Shown here piece by piece: positions 23,215 through 34,817 of a stretch of DNA of 64,000 bases. The notes beneath the pieces were generated by a model. The model worked only from the letters and a program-made list of their open reading frames with translations, did not search any database and had not been told where the DNA came from. The position numbers were made by a program, and so were the translations under genes. The DNA lies in contig JAVLUZ010000841.1 in assembly GCA_036768485.1 (NCBI GenBank), positions 22,501 to 86,500 of the forward strand, read 5' to 3'. This DNA is from Mermis nigrescens. Lineage: Eukaryota > Nematoda > Enoplea > Mermithida > Mermithidae. Numbering within the stretch: position 1 is the stretch's first letter; each line of letters starts with the position of its first letter.

Positions 23215-23540
23215 GTGTACAGCACGGAAATTCTCGGACCAGCCCCGAAAAATTTTGTGGAAAGTGCATTTTTTGAGCTAAAAAACGACGAGTAGGTACA
23301 AGTCAAAAACACTATTTTTACGTTACGGACAATTCTCGTTTTTTCCTACAACATAAAATATAAAAAATAGACAAAAATAAGTGTATGGCGCGAAGCGCTG
23401 CAAATTTGACATGCTTTAAGCCAAAAAGTTAGCTAAAAACGCTTCAAGTGTACTTCCAAGATTTTTTGCGAAATAAACATTCTGGAGATCATAGTCATTT
23501 TGCAGAGAATCAGAAGCTATTCTTGGGAGTCAAACCCACA
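23215..23540 (-). repeat. Family M5 copy, inverted
   Basis: The M5 landmarks appear in reverse complement: 'gtgtacagcacggaaattct', 'ggacaattctcgttttttcc', 'gtatggcgcgaagcgc', then the C/G-rich end with 'gtcaaacccaca'. Confidence 0.55.
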
Positions 23541-23724
23541 AACCTCATCAGAAGATTTATGGTTGCATGTAATAACCATAAGATTTTTGGTAGGATGGGG
23601 CAGTAATCAAATTCTGGGGTCTGGATGAGGCAAAATTGCGAAAAATGTCATAAATTTCAATTGTTGAGTTCGTATTCTCGGGCGGAAGTCTTAAACATAG
23701 ATGCACAGTGGATCGATCTGGGGG

Positions 23725-23942
23725 TCAGCCGTTCTAGGGAACAAATTTGACTTTCTTGGACCAAAATGACCTCCAAAAACATTATATGAGCACGGCAATA
23801 GCGTTGTTAAACTAGGCACACTCACATTTTTACACAGTTTCTGATTAATTTAAAGCACTTTTGAAGAAAAATTTTCATTTTTCATCCAATTTTTGCCTTC
23901 AATTTGCCTCATTTTCCCGAGAAAATTTCCCATTTTTCCATA
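23725..23942 (+). repeat. Family M4 copy
   Basis: Shares with 17590-17828 the landmarks 'gggggtcagccgttctaggg', 'ccaaaatgacctcc', 'acacagtttctgattaattt' and 'atttgcctcattttcccgag'. Confidence 0.5.
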
Positions 23943-23950
23943 GTCTAGCC

Positions 23951-24208
23951 CACACCTGGGCGTGGGGGGTTTGGGGGTATGCACCCCCAGAAGCCAAAAT
24001 ACCCCCCAGAAAATCAAATACCCCCCCCAGAATCCAATTTTTGAAAATTTTTTTTTCGTTTTTTCGCAATTTTTTGATGCCAATGGATAGTGCTTGATGA
24101 GAAACGTCGAAAAATGGTGTTTTTAATTGCCCTACCACCATGTTTAAGGCCATTTTTTGACTTTCAAAAAATCTTGCACCCCCCAGAATTTTTTGCTGCC
24201 CACGTATG
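23951..24208 (-). mobile_element. hAT-type MITE, family M1, copy 7
   Basis: The ends CACACCTGGGC and GCCCACGTATG have a perfect 8-bp duplication GTCTAGCC (23943-23950 and 24209-24216). It directly follows an M4 block, an arrangement also seen for copy 4, so M4 may be a preferred or shared neighbour. Confidence 0.9.
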
Positions 24209-24344
24209 GTCTAGCCCCCTCCCAAACCCCCCACGTGCATGCCTGGTCGTAAACCTCAATGTTCATAAGTGAGTGAACAGGCACTATGTATATCGTTACA
24301 TGCACTGTTTTCATTTTGAGATCGCGAAGGGTGCGACTCGTCAT

Positions 24345-24597
24345 CACACCTGGGCGTGGGGGTTTTGGGGGTATACAGCTTAGAAACCAAAATACCCCCA
24401 GAAATCAAAATACCCCCCCAAACTCAATTTTTAAAAATTTTTTTTTCGTTCTTTTCGCAATTTTTTGATGCCAATGGATAGTGCTTGATGAGAAACGTCG
24501 AAAAATTGTGTTTTTATCGCCATACCACCATTTTTAAGGCCATTTTTTTGACCTTCAAAAAATCTTGCACCCCAAATTTTCTTGCTGCCCACGTATG
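24345..24597 (-). mobile_element. hAT-type MITE, family M1, copy 8
   Basis: The ends CACACCTGGGC and GCCCACGTATG are flanked by CTCGTCAT and GTCGTCAT, 7 of 8 matching. Same orientation as copy 7, only 137 bp downstream. Confidence 0.87.
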
Positions 24598-25001
24598 GTC
24601 GTCATGTCGGTAGGACCAATTATAATATTATAATATGTATGTAGTAGGTACTCTTACAAAGTTGTTTGACTGTTTCTGCGGTTGCTCGCTAATTTATTAA
24701 TATGACTTGTGGAGATTATGATTATAACTATTTGATGCTTGTTGTCGTTGTTCCAAAAAAAACAAAAAATAACTTACCACGTGCTGATTTTAACAATTCA
24801 TACTTTAATTTTTTAGCTTTATCGTGCTAGAATGAGTAATACGAATAAATGTCCGGTGTCGCACCTTAAAGTGTCCGTGCCTTAAAGTGTCCGGCCGGAC
24901 ATTTTAAGGCACCTTAAAGTGTCCGACTCTGCCTTAAAGTGTCCGGGTTACGCCATGCCCACGCATATCACTCGCTGTACAATATGTAAGTAGGCATGTA
25001 C

Positions 25002-25270
25002 CATACGTGGGCAGCAAGAAAATTCTGGGGGGTGCAAGATTTTTTGAAGGTCAAAAAAATGGCCTTAAAAATGGTTGGTATGGCGATAAAAACTTACCAT
25101 TTTTCGGCGTTTCTCAACAAGCACTATCCATTAAAGTTGCAAATTCATAAAAAATTCACGAAAAATTTTTAAAAAATTGAATTCTGGGGGGGGGTATTTT
25201 TGATTTCTGGAGTGGGGGGGTATTTTGGCCATCGGGGTGCATTCCTCCTTACTCCCCACGCCCAGGTGTG
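25002..25270 (+). mobile_element. hAT-type MITE, family M1, copy 9
   Basis: The ends CATACGTGGGC and GCCCAGGTGTG are flanked by GCATGTAC (24994-25001) and ACATGTAC (25271-25278), 7 of 8 matching. Nested inside element c. Confidence 0.87.
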
Positions 25271-25278
25271 ACATGTAC

Positions 25279-25991
25279 ATATATGCGTACCTTGTACAAT
25301 GTATTGAGGTACATAAATACAAGCAAGCCGATGCATTACGAAGAATTCGTTGCATCGTCAGTGGCGTCGTTTAGCGAACTTGGAGATAAAATCGATTATA
25401 AAAATAACTTTCGTGAGGAACAATCGACGATATTTACGAATTTCAGTCATAAATGTTGTGAATTTAAACTGCACACGGTTCCATTCACTCATGATTCTAA
25501 AAAGACATGCTAAGACTTCATTTTATATATTGCCTACCATGCTACCATTCATACATGTAACAAGGGGGTGGAGATTCCCATAACCGAAGTCGTAAATGTA
25601 AAAATATAAATATAAATAAACATAAATTGTTTATTCCCCTCTCCCCGATTTTGTGCAAAAACTTGCGATTTCTAGCCACTTTAGGTGCATTCTTTCAATT
25701 TTTGAATAAAAATTGAAGTTCGCGCACTCCCCCTAATGGTCGGCGAACCCCCACCCAACACTTTGGGCTGTTAAATGCCTGCTACTTTACATGGGCAGTG
25801 GGCCAAATTCTGGCAGTCAGATGGAGCATAACTGCAAAAAACGCTAAATTATTCAATTCTACGGATCTACCAATTTGGAGAGACTTTGGATTTTGGGGGT
25901 TCACACCCTATCCTTTTACGTCTACGTATGATTCCCACTCTATCCCAATGTTTAAATACATTTTTTTCTCGCTTTTAAGCACGTTATTGTG
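25279..25991. other. Interior of element c, no gene
   Basis: Contains an M3-like block at about 25785-25930 and a C-rich block near 25735-25755. Overlapping short frames at 25268-25583 have no recognisable domain. Confidence 0.4.
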
Positions 25992-26092
25992 GCCCGGACA
26001 CTTTAAGGTAAACCCGGACACTTTAAGGTACCTTAAAGTGTCCGGCCGGACACTCTAAGGTGCCGGACACTTTTAAGGTGTGACATCGGCAC

Positions 26093-26616
26093 AAAACGTC
26101 TGCAAAAAGTCTCGAACTCTACATATATGCACATATGTAGTAGGATGTACAACATACATATGTGCACATATGCCCATCCGGCCTATCAGGTGCGCATTCA
26201 AAACGGCTATTTTCATAATTTACTCGAAGTACGAGAATTGAAGATAACTTAATATATATAGTGATAAGATGTGCATTAAATCAAATAAAAATGAGGAATA
26301 CTGGGGAAGAATTCGTTGAATTTAAGGAATTCTCTTTCATTTCATCGCAGTTGGTTCCTGTAATGAAGTGCACACAAATCTAAAACAGCAGGAAGTGGAG
26401 CACAAATTGGAGAGTAAAACCGGAACAACCGTTGGCGCTGCTAGGAAGTAACAAGCGAGAAAACTATCGTAAAATAAAATGACTAATATTTTGCCGTTAA
26501 AACCAAAAAATGACCTCCCGGACATTTGATTGGTTGGAACCCGGGCTTTTGTCGGCTAAGCGTGCCCAACGAATGAACCTATTCGTAGATGCACAGCTTA
26601 AGCGACCTATGTACAT
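26093..26616. other. No gene seen
   Basis: Repeats of 'catatgtgcacatatgc' at about 26130-26175 and otherwise unremarkable AT-rich DNA. Confidence 0.4.
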
Positions 26617-28640
26617 ATCATAGGTAGCGCGATAGCGCCACCTATAATATACTTGGCCATCCTTTTTTCTTATATGTTTTCCACAGTGAGTGCGAAATTT
26701 GTGTCCCCCCCCTCACAGCTATAACGGCACACATCTGAGAGGTGCGGTTTTTTTAAAAGGTAGATAATAAAAAAACTTAGTGCCCCCATTTTTCTTGTTT
26801 ACACTCAATACCGAGAGCGTCGTGAGTGTGTAAAGTTCACCAAAAATTCAAATAATTTGCGGAGGGCCAATTTTTTATAAAAATGTTTTCCCCTAATTAT
26901 TAGGTTACGAATCTGGTCTTAAAATTTCTTTACACTCATTGGTTGTTGCACAGGAGTGTAAATTAGACGGTTTTTACAGTTTTCATGTGGCCAAGCATAT
27001 CTAACTCAGTTTTACATTCTATGCAGTCTGATTGGTTTCAAAATGTAGACGGTTAAAAAATCTAGGGGAGACTTTTTTTAATTTTTTTTCAAAAGTAATA
27101 TTCTCGAATTTAGAGGCGGTTTATTGTAAAGAGTCTAAGACAAAAAAATTTTCCCTGCCATATTCTCCACTTGTGTAGAAAAACGTGGTAAGTAACCCTT
27201 GAAATGTGCCTCGTCTTAAGCGCTACACGTCAAAATTTATTTTGTTTTTTTACAATCAATATTGCGTTATTAGTGCAAGTGTAAACTTCACACTGAAAAC
27301 ATTTCTTCCGCCCATAGCGTCGTGGATGATGAATTTTTTCCAAAAATGTTTTCCCTAATTAGTAGGTTACGAATCTGGTCTTAAAATTTCTTTACACTCA
27401 TTGGTTGTTGCACAGGACTGTAAATTAGACGGTTTTTTACTGTTTTCATGTGCAAGAGCATATCTAACTCAGTTTTACATTCTATGCAGTCTGATTGGTT
27501 TCAAAAGGTAGACGGTTATAAAATCTAGGAGAAACTTTTTTTATTTTTTCTTAAAAAGTAATATTTTCGAATTTAGAGGCGGTTTATTGTAAAGAGTACA
27601 AAAAATATTTTTTTCCCTGCCATATTCTCCACTTAGTAGAAAGAACGTGGTAACTACCTTTAAAATCTGCCTCGTCTTAAGCGCTACACGTCAAAATTTA
27701 CTTTTGTTTCTTTACAATCAATATTGCGTTATTAGTGCAGGTGTAAACTTTACACTGAAAAAATTTTTCCGCCCAGAGCGTCGTGAATGATAAATTTTTT
27801 TCAAAAATGTTTTCTGTGAGGTCAGAATACCGAATCTGACCTTCAAACTTTTCTACAATTAATACACAGTACCAGGGGTTTAAACTATACACTATAGTGG
27901 ATGAGTAAAAAAACAGATTTTGTCCAAATTTCTCTGCCAACTTTTTCAGTTATGAGTTAAGATAATTTAAATAGATAAATATAAAGTAACTTTTTAAGGG
28001 CTACACTTTAAAGCAAACCGCGTTCAAAAAACGTAATATTGAGTTGTTTATGGGGGTGTAAAGTTCGAAATCCGAGGTGTAAAATAGGCGAAAAAAACAG
28101 GTTTTTTCTTATTTAATTGGTAAATCATATCAAATATTTTCGCGGAACATAAGTTTGGCACGTACAAACGTACTACAATCAAAGGGCTACAAACTGGCCC
28201 AAACCGAATTTATTTACACTCAATGGGGCGTTCGGTTCAGATTTTTAAAGTTTACAATGTGGTGGACAGTGAAAAATACGTGTTTGTCCATATTTTTGTT
28301 CGCCACCCCTTAAAAAGTACTTTATTTTTTATCCTATTCGACCTCTCCCGACTTCTGAACAGAGAAAGTGGAGTGTAAATAAATTCGGTTTGGGCCAGTT
28401 TGTAGCCCTTTGATTGTAGTACGTTTGTATGTGCCAAACTTATGTTTGTAAACTTGACACTGAAAAAAATTTTTGGGAAAAAAATCGGTTTGGGTTTTTT
28501 TGAAACAGATGAAAAAAAACCGATTGATTGCCCCAGATGTACATTCTTGTGCTCAAGTTCCATACGCACGTACACGACCATTAAGCGCATTGCTTGCGTT
28601 GAGTCGCCCGGGAACACCTTCCCCTAAAAATTATCATATT
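26617..28640 (+). repeat. Left inverted-repeat zone rich in GTGTAAA/TTTACAC
   Basis: The motif GTGTAAA or its complement recurs every few tens to hundreds of bases. The outermost 28 bp can fold: TAGGTAGCGC (26621-26630) pairs with GCGCCACCTA (26635-26644). The open frames at 28252-28617 have no domain and are not called. Confidence 0.55.
26879..27800 (+). repeat. Tandem duplication, period about 462 bp
   Basis: The unit starting near 'taggttacgaatctggtctt' at 26901 recurs at 27363 with high similarity, including 'gcagtctgattggtttcaaa' and 'cttaagcgctacacgtcaaa' at matching offsets. Two copies, the second slightly shorter. Confidence 0.85.
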
Positions 28641-28817
28641 TTTTCATTCCATTCCCACACATATTTTCAATCAAAATCCGGGATAGGAAAATGGGTACTC
28701 GGGCTTAATGCGACTTGAGTACGAATTGGTATGTGTGTTATCATATCTTACGTGTGTTAAAAGATCATATGTGTGTGTCTCATATTTGTGCCTGTCTCGT
28801 TTGTACATACCTTTACC

Positions 28818-29009
28818 CAGGGGCGGATTCAGGGGGGGGGGGCGGCCGCCTCCCCATTGGCCCAAAAAAGTGCGCAAAATTAAGCATTTTTAAGCGATTT
28901 TTAGCGATTTTCGGGTTAAAACGGCCGATTTTTCCGCCCAAGTCAGGGTTCCGCCCCCCCTTAGGGGTACCGCCCCCCCCCCCTTAGGAAAATCCTTGAT
29001 CCGCCACTG
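28818..29009 (-). mobile_element. hAT-type MITE, family M2, copy with perfect target duplication
   Basis: Starts CAGGGGCGGATTCAG, ends ATCCGCCACTG, and is flanked by a perfect 8-bp duplication CCTTTACC (28810-28817 and 29010-29017). The interior is the inverted form of 14065-14250. Confidence 0.9.
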
Positions 29010-29017
29010 CCTTTACC

Positions 29018-29880
29018 GTAAGCTTTTGCCCATAGGCCTATTGTCGTATTCATAGATCCTTTTAATCTCTCGGTTCGTGTTGTTACGCCTCTTTTTCCGC
29101 ATCAGTTAAAACTGCGTGCGAGCGCAGTTTTGACGGCACTTTAAGATTTTACATTTTACTATCAGTTTTTGAGCCTGAGAGCCTCTCCGCCAGCTTCCGC
29201 GCTGAGCGTATCTTTTTTCTTTTCGTCGCCGTACGTGAGCAGACTCCGTACGTGCCTCTTTATCTGCTTGGCTGCAGCAGAACTCGTCTGTTAGTTTTCC
29301 TGCGTAGTGTGCACGCTTCTTTTCGCCGTACGCTTTGTTTTTTATCATTCGTGTTTGTGCCAATTGGCATCAGTTGTTGTATGCCTTTGGCAGGGCTTTG
29401 TGCCATTGTTTGATTTTACCCGATTAGCATAGCACGACGGTCAGCAGCATGTATCCTCCATGCTGTCGCTTTTTAATTGCTTCATAATTTTTCTGTCCAA
29501 AAAATATTGTATAAATTAATTATTTAATTAACGATGCTGGGCTCGGTTGAATTTCCGTGCTGTTGAATTCTGTCCTTGTGCTACACTATACGTAGGAACC
29601 CTTAATATTTTCAAGCACCGGAATTCGGTCCAAAACAAGTTAAATAATAATCTTTTTGAGCCCTCAATTAGGTTTCCGGGGAACTTACTTTAATTAGGTA
29701 CTTAATCTCAAAGGGGTTAAGTAAGTAAGTTTCACTAGGTGCGTGCGTAGAGGGACGGGCTACCTTGAATAGGCTGGGCCGCTTACTTCCGAATCGCCGG
29801 CTGGTGATCGACCTCCTAAAAAGGGCGAGAACCCCCGTGTAGCGCATAAGCTTGAAATTCGGGTTAAGTAAGCGAAGTGA
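29018..29880. other. No gene established
   Basis: More GC than the surroundings. There is a hairpin AAAACTGCG...CGCAGTTTT at about 29107-29130 and repeated TAAGTAAG at 29717-29733 and 29865. The 85-codon minus frame 29106-29363 is Lys/Arg-rich but shows no domain. This interval interrupts the left inverted-repeat zone and may be an insertion. Confidence 0.35.
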
Positions 29881-30420
29881 ACGTTGCTTGAGTCTACGTT
29901 AACACATCTGATATTTATTTGTCCTTGGGCCATTGTGGAGACTTAATTTTTTCATAAATGTTGATCGTAATATCAGAATAATGAATCCGACTGAAATTTT
30001 CTTTAAACTCTGTGGTTGTGTAAAGTTTACACTGCCTATTAACTCAACTCTTGTTCTAGAGCCTTGCGTAAGCTTAATTTTTTTCAAAATGTTCTACGTA
30101 AAATCAGAATTGAGAGTCTGACTATTAGTTTTCTCTACACCTAGTAGTTGTGTTAAATTTGCACTAATCATTTGTTGTTAAAATGTAGTTTATACTACAA
30201 ATTTATTTTACTTCCAAATCTGAGCGTTAGTGTTCCTTACACTTGAAATTTGCGTAAAGTTAATGCTGAAAAACTTTGATCTGTTAAAATAATGTAAGGT
30301 TGTCTTGTTTGAGGAGGATAATGCTGATGTTAAGAACAGTATTGCTTTCCATGTTCTTGGACTGCTGTCATTATAATGGCATGTCACTGTATGTGTTTAC
30401 TGACTGATGTACTCAAATCA
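29881..30420 (-). repeat. Inner part of left inverted-repeat zone
   Basis: Blocks such as 'gacttaattttttcataaat' followed by 'gttgatcgtaatatcagaat' are the reverse complement of units around 39660 and 39925-39980, tying this stretch to the right-hand zone. Confidence 0.5.
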
Positions 30421-31539
30421 TCTATAATATTAATTTCGAGTTGTGTGTAAGTGTGTGTGTGTCTGTGAGGCAAAAAAGTTTTTACTGGATAATTTTGTGA
30501 TACTTATTTTTTCACTCAATGGGTATTCTCGAGCGCTAATTACAATTTTTTGATTAAAATGGCTCGATCGGACTCCTGAAACCCGGAAACTACGGATTTA
30601 TGTAAAAGGTTTTGGTAGCTCTAGCCGCTTATGCAATTGCCGCAGGGTAAAATTTTAAAGCCACCCTAGATCAACTTTTTATGCGCTATCGACTGGTGTG
30701 AACCACTTTACACTACAGTGTAAACTGATGTGATGCCGTAAGAAAAACGTGATTTACAAGTGTATTTTATCAAATATCTCAAATCGCAGCGGATAAATTT
30801 TTTTAAAGTTTTCACCAATTATTGGATATCTTATGACTGACCTTACTGTAGAATTTGAAGAAAATTCACGGATTGGTTTTTGAGGTACGGGAGCCCAAAG
30901 GTACCCTATGCATAGCGTAAAATTTAGGTTTTGTCTTTTTGCAGAAGCACAGATTGACTGTTGCTTCCAAAATTTGGCCCCTGGGGTTTCTGGGACCGCT
31001 GATTCCATATTCGCTACTTTAAATATACGATCTGGCATCATAAAACATGTATGAGACGGGCTGAAAGGAAATCACGTACGGGTACTTATAAACATGATTA
31101 ATCACTGAAAAAGAGCTTGCACCAAGTCAAAATTTTTGACCTTGTAAACCAGCGCGCGTGAAATTTAATGTGAAGCAATCGAAAGCAGCAAACATGCGGC
31201 TTTCGAAAGAAAGCAGCAAACTGCGGCTTTTGAAAATACAAATCCGAATGTTTTTGCTTCTAGCGGCTAATTTAATATGCAACTTTTTGCATTTGTTTAC
31301 AATGAGGGCAAAGTTGAACATTGTACACAGTTTTGCCGTTGAGTTGCCCCATAAACGGAAGAACGAGGCAAAAGAAGACAGAGCAAAATGGAATGAGTCG
31401 TTGCTTAATGGAAAGCACTCACAAAATGCACATAAAATAATAATTGAATTATATATGTAGGTAGGTACTATAAATCTTGATCCTTCTATGCACAATTCGC
31501 AAATGACCATAAACAATATGTACTGTAATTTTTATTCAA

Positions 31540-31888
31540 TCGAGCAATAAATGTGAATTGTGAAAGTTTGTTTGTCTGTATGTCTGTTTGTTCGGGGTTG
31601 GCTCCGGCTCCATAATATTTGGTGGGCTGACGTTTTGACCCGAGGTCGGCCTACCGGGGGAAGGATCCGTAGCGACATTAAAATTTGATCAGCACCACCC
31701 AGTCACCCTATACAGGGGTGGAGCGGGAGGCAGCCCTATGTAAGCATAGCATTTTTGGGACATGACCGATTTTTCGCAAAATTTTAAAAAAAGGAGCAAA
31801 ACTCGGTTTACACTATTTTCGGGTTATGGTTTTTTCTGAATTTCGGGCGGGTCCGACCCCCCCAGTCCCCCACAGCTACATGCCTGGC
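31540..31888. other. Helitron 1-specific segment, no gene
   Basis: This part is absent from Helitron 2. It includes a C/G-rich block (31840-31870) similar in style to the MITE families here, perhaps an old insertion. The 100-codon frames at 31127-31516 are not supported as genes. Confidence 0.35.
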
Positions 31889-31889
31889 T

Positions 31890-32300
31890 ATAAGATAGGA
31901 CATGAAATAAGATACCGTGTGCTACAAGATAAGCAATGCTATACAATAGGATGTGATAGGTACCTGTGCTACAGGATAGGCAATGCTATAAGATAGGACG
32001 TGATAAAAGACACCCGTGCTACAAGATAGGTAATGCTATAAGATAGGACGTGATACAAGATACCCCGTGCTACAAGATAGGCAATGCTATAAGATAGGAT
32101 GGGATATAAGATACCCTGTGCTACGAGATAGGCAATGCTATAAGATAGGATGGGATATAAGATACCCTGTGCCACGAGATAGGCAATGCTATAAGATAGG
32201 TGTGATATAGATACCCTTTCTGTGCCATAACATGCAGTGATATAAGATAGGAGATACCATCAGCTATAACATATGAGTGATATGAGATATCACGTGATAT
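31890..32300 (+). repeat. Minisatellite, GCTATAAGATAGG units
   Basis: Units of roughly 55-60 bp built around 'gctataagataggacgtgat' and 'gtgctacaagataggcaat', about six copies. A shorter array of the same kind is in Helitron 2 at 34270-34460. Confidence 0.8.
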
Positions 32301-32319
32301 ATGACACCCTTCGCTACAA

Positions 32320-33000
32320 CAAACAAAAAATTTTTAAAACATCAAAAATATGGTTTGACCAAAAAAATTTTCCAAAACATCCTAAAACATCAAAAACATG
32401 GTTTGACGAAAAAAATTTTCCAAAACATCCCAAAACATCAAAAATATGGGTTTGATTAAACAAATTTCCAGAACATCGAACATCAAGTGCTTCAAAGCAT
32501 GGATGTGTCGATAATGTCAAAAGTGCTTTAACATATCCTGTGCTGTAAGATAGGTGTCCCAAAACATCAAAAATATGGTGTGCACCAAAAAAATCTTTCA
32601 ACATCCCAAAACATCAAAAAAATCGTTTTGACCAAAAAAATTTTTAAACACCATAAAACATCAAAAATATGGTTTTGACCAAAAAAAAATTTTTAAACCT
32701 TCAAAAACATCAAAAGTATGGTTTTGGACCAGAAACGCTTTTTAATATTCCAAAACGTTAAAAATATGGTTATAATCAAACAAAATTTTTAAACATCCCA
32801 AACCATCTAATGGTATAATTTCCAGAACATCAAAAATACGATTTATGATAAAGAATTCTCAGAACCATTCTATAACGTCAAAAATATGGATTTAATCAAA
32901 GAAATGGTTGATAAAAGACAGTTTTAAAAAATTTAGAAAATACAATATGGTTTTTACCAACAGTTTTTTTAAAAAATATACAAAAACATCAAAAGTCCCG
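32320..33000 (+). repeat. Minisatellite, CAAAACATCAAAAATATGG units
   Basis: Units of about 50 bp: 'aaaacatcaaaaatatggtt', then 'tgaccaaaaaaa', then 'tttttaaac'. They grow more diverged toward the 3' end. The same array occurs in Helitron 2 at about 34480-35160. Confidence 0.8.
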
Positions 33001-34269
33001 AAAAATGAAAAAATACAAGAGACATCTCAATCCCATACAGCTATTAGGCCTAAGTTCAGCCCGGGCAACGCCAGGCAGCTCAGCTCAGCTATTATAATTC
33101 GAAAAAATAATAAAATCTATGTACGCATAAAATAATATGAAACAGAATATATAAGGCTTCGTGTCACAGACAAAAATATAAAAACCGCTCGCCGATCCAT
33201 TGCAGAGTCATTCAATTTTTTATACTAATTACTGGTCAAGATATTATTTGTTTACAAACACTCTAGCAGATGGGGCAGCGAAGCGCCCCATTTGCTAGTC
33301 TATAATATTAATTTCGAGTTGTGTGTAAGTGTGTGTGTGTGTCTGTGAGGCAAAAAAGTTTTTACTGGATAATTTTGTTATACTTATATTTTCACTCAAT
33401 TTCTCGAGCGTTAATTACAATTTTTTGATTAAAATGGCTCGATCGGACTCCTGAAACCCGGAAACTACGGCTTTATGTAAAAGGTTTTCATAGCTCTAGC
33501 CGCTTATGCAATTGCCGCAGGGTAAAATTTTAAAGTCACCCTACATGAACTTTTTATGCGCTATCGACTGGTGTAAACCACTTTACACTACAGTGTAAAC
33601 TGATGTAATGCCGTAAGAAAAACGTGATTTACATGTGTATTTTATCAAATATCTCAAATCGCAGCGGATAAATTTTTTCAAAGTTTTTACCAATTATTGG
33701 ATATCTTATGACTAATTTCACTGTAGAATTTGAAGAAAATTCACGGATTGGTTTTGAGGTACGGGAGCCCAAAGGTACCTTATGCATAGCGTGAAATTTA
33801 GGTTTTTGTCTTTTTGCAGAAGCACAGATTGACTGTTGCTTCCAAAATTTGGCCCCTGGGGTTTCTGGGACCGCTGATTCCATATTCGCTACTTTAAATA
33901 TACGATCTGGCATCATAAAACATGTATGAGACGGGCTGAAAGGAAATCACGTACGGGTACTTATAAACATGATTAATCACTGAAAAAGAGCTTGCACCAA
34001 GTCAAAATTTTTGACCTTGTAAACCAGCGCGCGTGAAATTCAATGCGAAACAATCGAAAGCAGTAAACATGCGGCTTTCGAAAGAAAGCAGCAACATGCG
34101 GGTGTTCGAAAGAAAGCAGCAAACATGCGGCTTTCGAAAGAAAGCAGCAAACATGCGGCTTTCGAACATACAAATCCAAATGTTTTTGCTTCTAGCGGCT
34201 AATTTAATATGCAACTTTTTTGCATTTGTTTACAATGAGGGCAAAGTTGAATATTGTACAAAGTTGAAC

Positions 34270-34460
34270 CCGACGCTATAAGGTAGGACGTGATACAACA
34301 TAATCAATGCTATACAACAGGACGTGATGTAACATACCCCATGCTATACAATAGGACGTAATATAACATGCCCCATGCTATAAGATAGGACGTGATATAA
34401 CATACCCCATGCTACAAGATGGGACGTGATATACCATACCCAGTGCTATAACATATCCTG
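34270..34460 (+). repeat. Minisatellite, CTATAAGATAGG units (Helitron 2)
   Basis: About four units of 'gctataagataggacgtgat' with 'ataacataccccat'. The wording 'ataacatacccca' is close to the Polinton end at 46330-46357 (ataacatagcccatgttata). Confidence 0.7.
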
Positions 34461-34552
34461 TGCTGTAAGATTGGTGTCCCAAAACATCAAAAATATGGTT
34501 TGCACCAAAAAAATCTTTAAACGTCCCAAAACATCAAAAAAATGGTTTTGAC

Positions 34553-34817
34553 CATACGTGGGCAGCAAGAAAATTCTGGGGGGGGGTGCAAGATTTTTTT
34601 AAAGGTCGAAAAAATGGCCTTAAAAATGGTGGTATGGCGATAAAAACACCATTTTTCGACGTTTCTCATCAAGCACTATCCATTGGCATCAAAAAATTGC
34701 GAAAAAAACGAAAAAAAATTTTCAAAAATTGAATTCTGGGGGGGTATTTTGATTTCTGGGGGGGGTATTTTGGTTTCTGAGGGGGTACATACCCCCCAAA
34801 CCCCACGCCCAGGTGTG
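34553..34817 (+). mobile_element. hAT-type MITE, family M1, copy 10
   Basis: The ends CATACGTGGGC and GCCCAGGTGTG have a perfect 8-bp duplication GTTTTGAC (34545-34552 and 34818-34825). It interrupts the minisatellite of Helitron 2. The uninterrupted unit in Helitron 1 (ggttttgaccaaaaaaa) serves as the empty site and confirms the borders. Confidence 0.93.

Larger units (their letters stand above)
24851..26092. mobile_element. Foldback-like element c: inverted arrays of CCTTAAAGTGTCCGG
   Basis: The left end (24851-24948) and right end (25992-26092) each contain about five copies of CCTTAAAGTGTCCGG in both orientations. They are mirror images, including the inner palindrome GTGTCCGGCCGGACA. 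The outermost bases (GTCCGGTGTCGCACC and the complement of GGTGTGACATCGGCAC) also match. An M1 insertion and an M3-like block lie inside. No transposase and no clear target duplication. Confidence 0.68.
30421..33298 (+). mobile_element. Helitron 1 (non-autonomous), first of a head-to-tail pair
   Basis: Starts TCTATAATATTAATTTCGAG, ends CTAG (33295-33298), and has a 3'-subterminal hairpin with a 7-bp stem ATGGGGC/GCCCCAT (33270-33276 and 33285-33291). The base before is A and the host base after the pair is T, fitting Helitron insertion between A and T. TC start, CTRR end and a hairpin are the Helitron hallmarks. No Rep/helicase is encoded. Inside are two minisatellites (31890-32300, 32320-33000) and a palindrome GTGTAAACCACTTTACAC near 30698. 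Its 3' end abuts Helitron 2 with no intervening base. Confidence 0.85.

Noticed and set aside
29106..29363. Lys/Arg-rich minus-strand frame
   Set aside because: No domain, no supporting start or splice context, and it sits in an interval that interrupts repeats.
31127..31516. Frames of 100-129 codons on both strands
   Set aside because: They lie inside Helitron 1. The corresponding part of Helitron 2 is broken and no domain is present.
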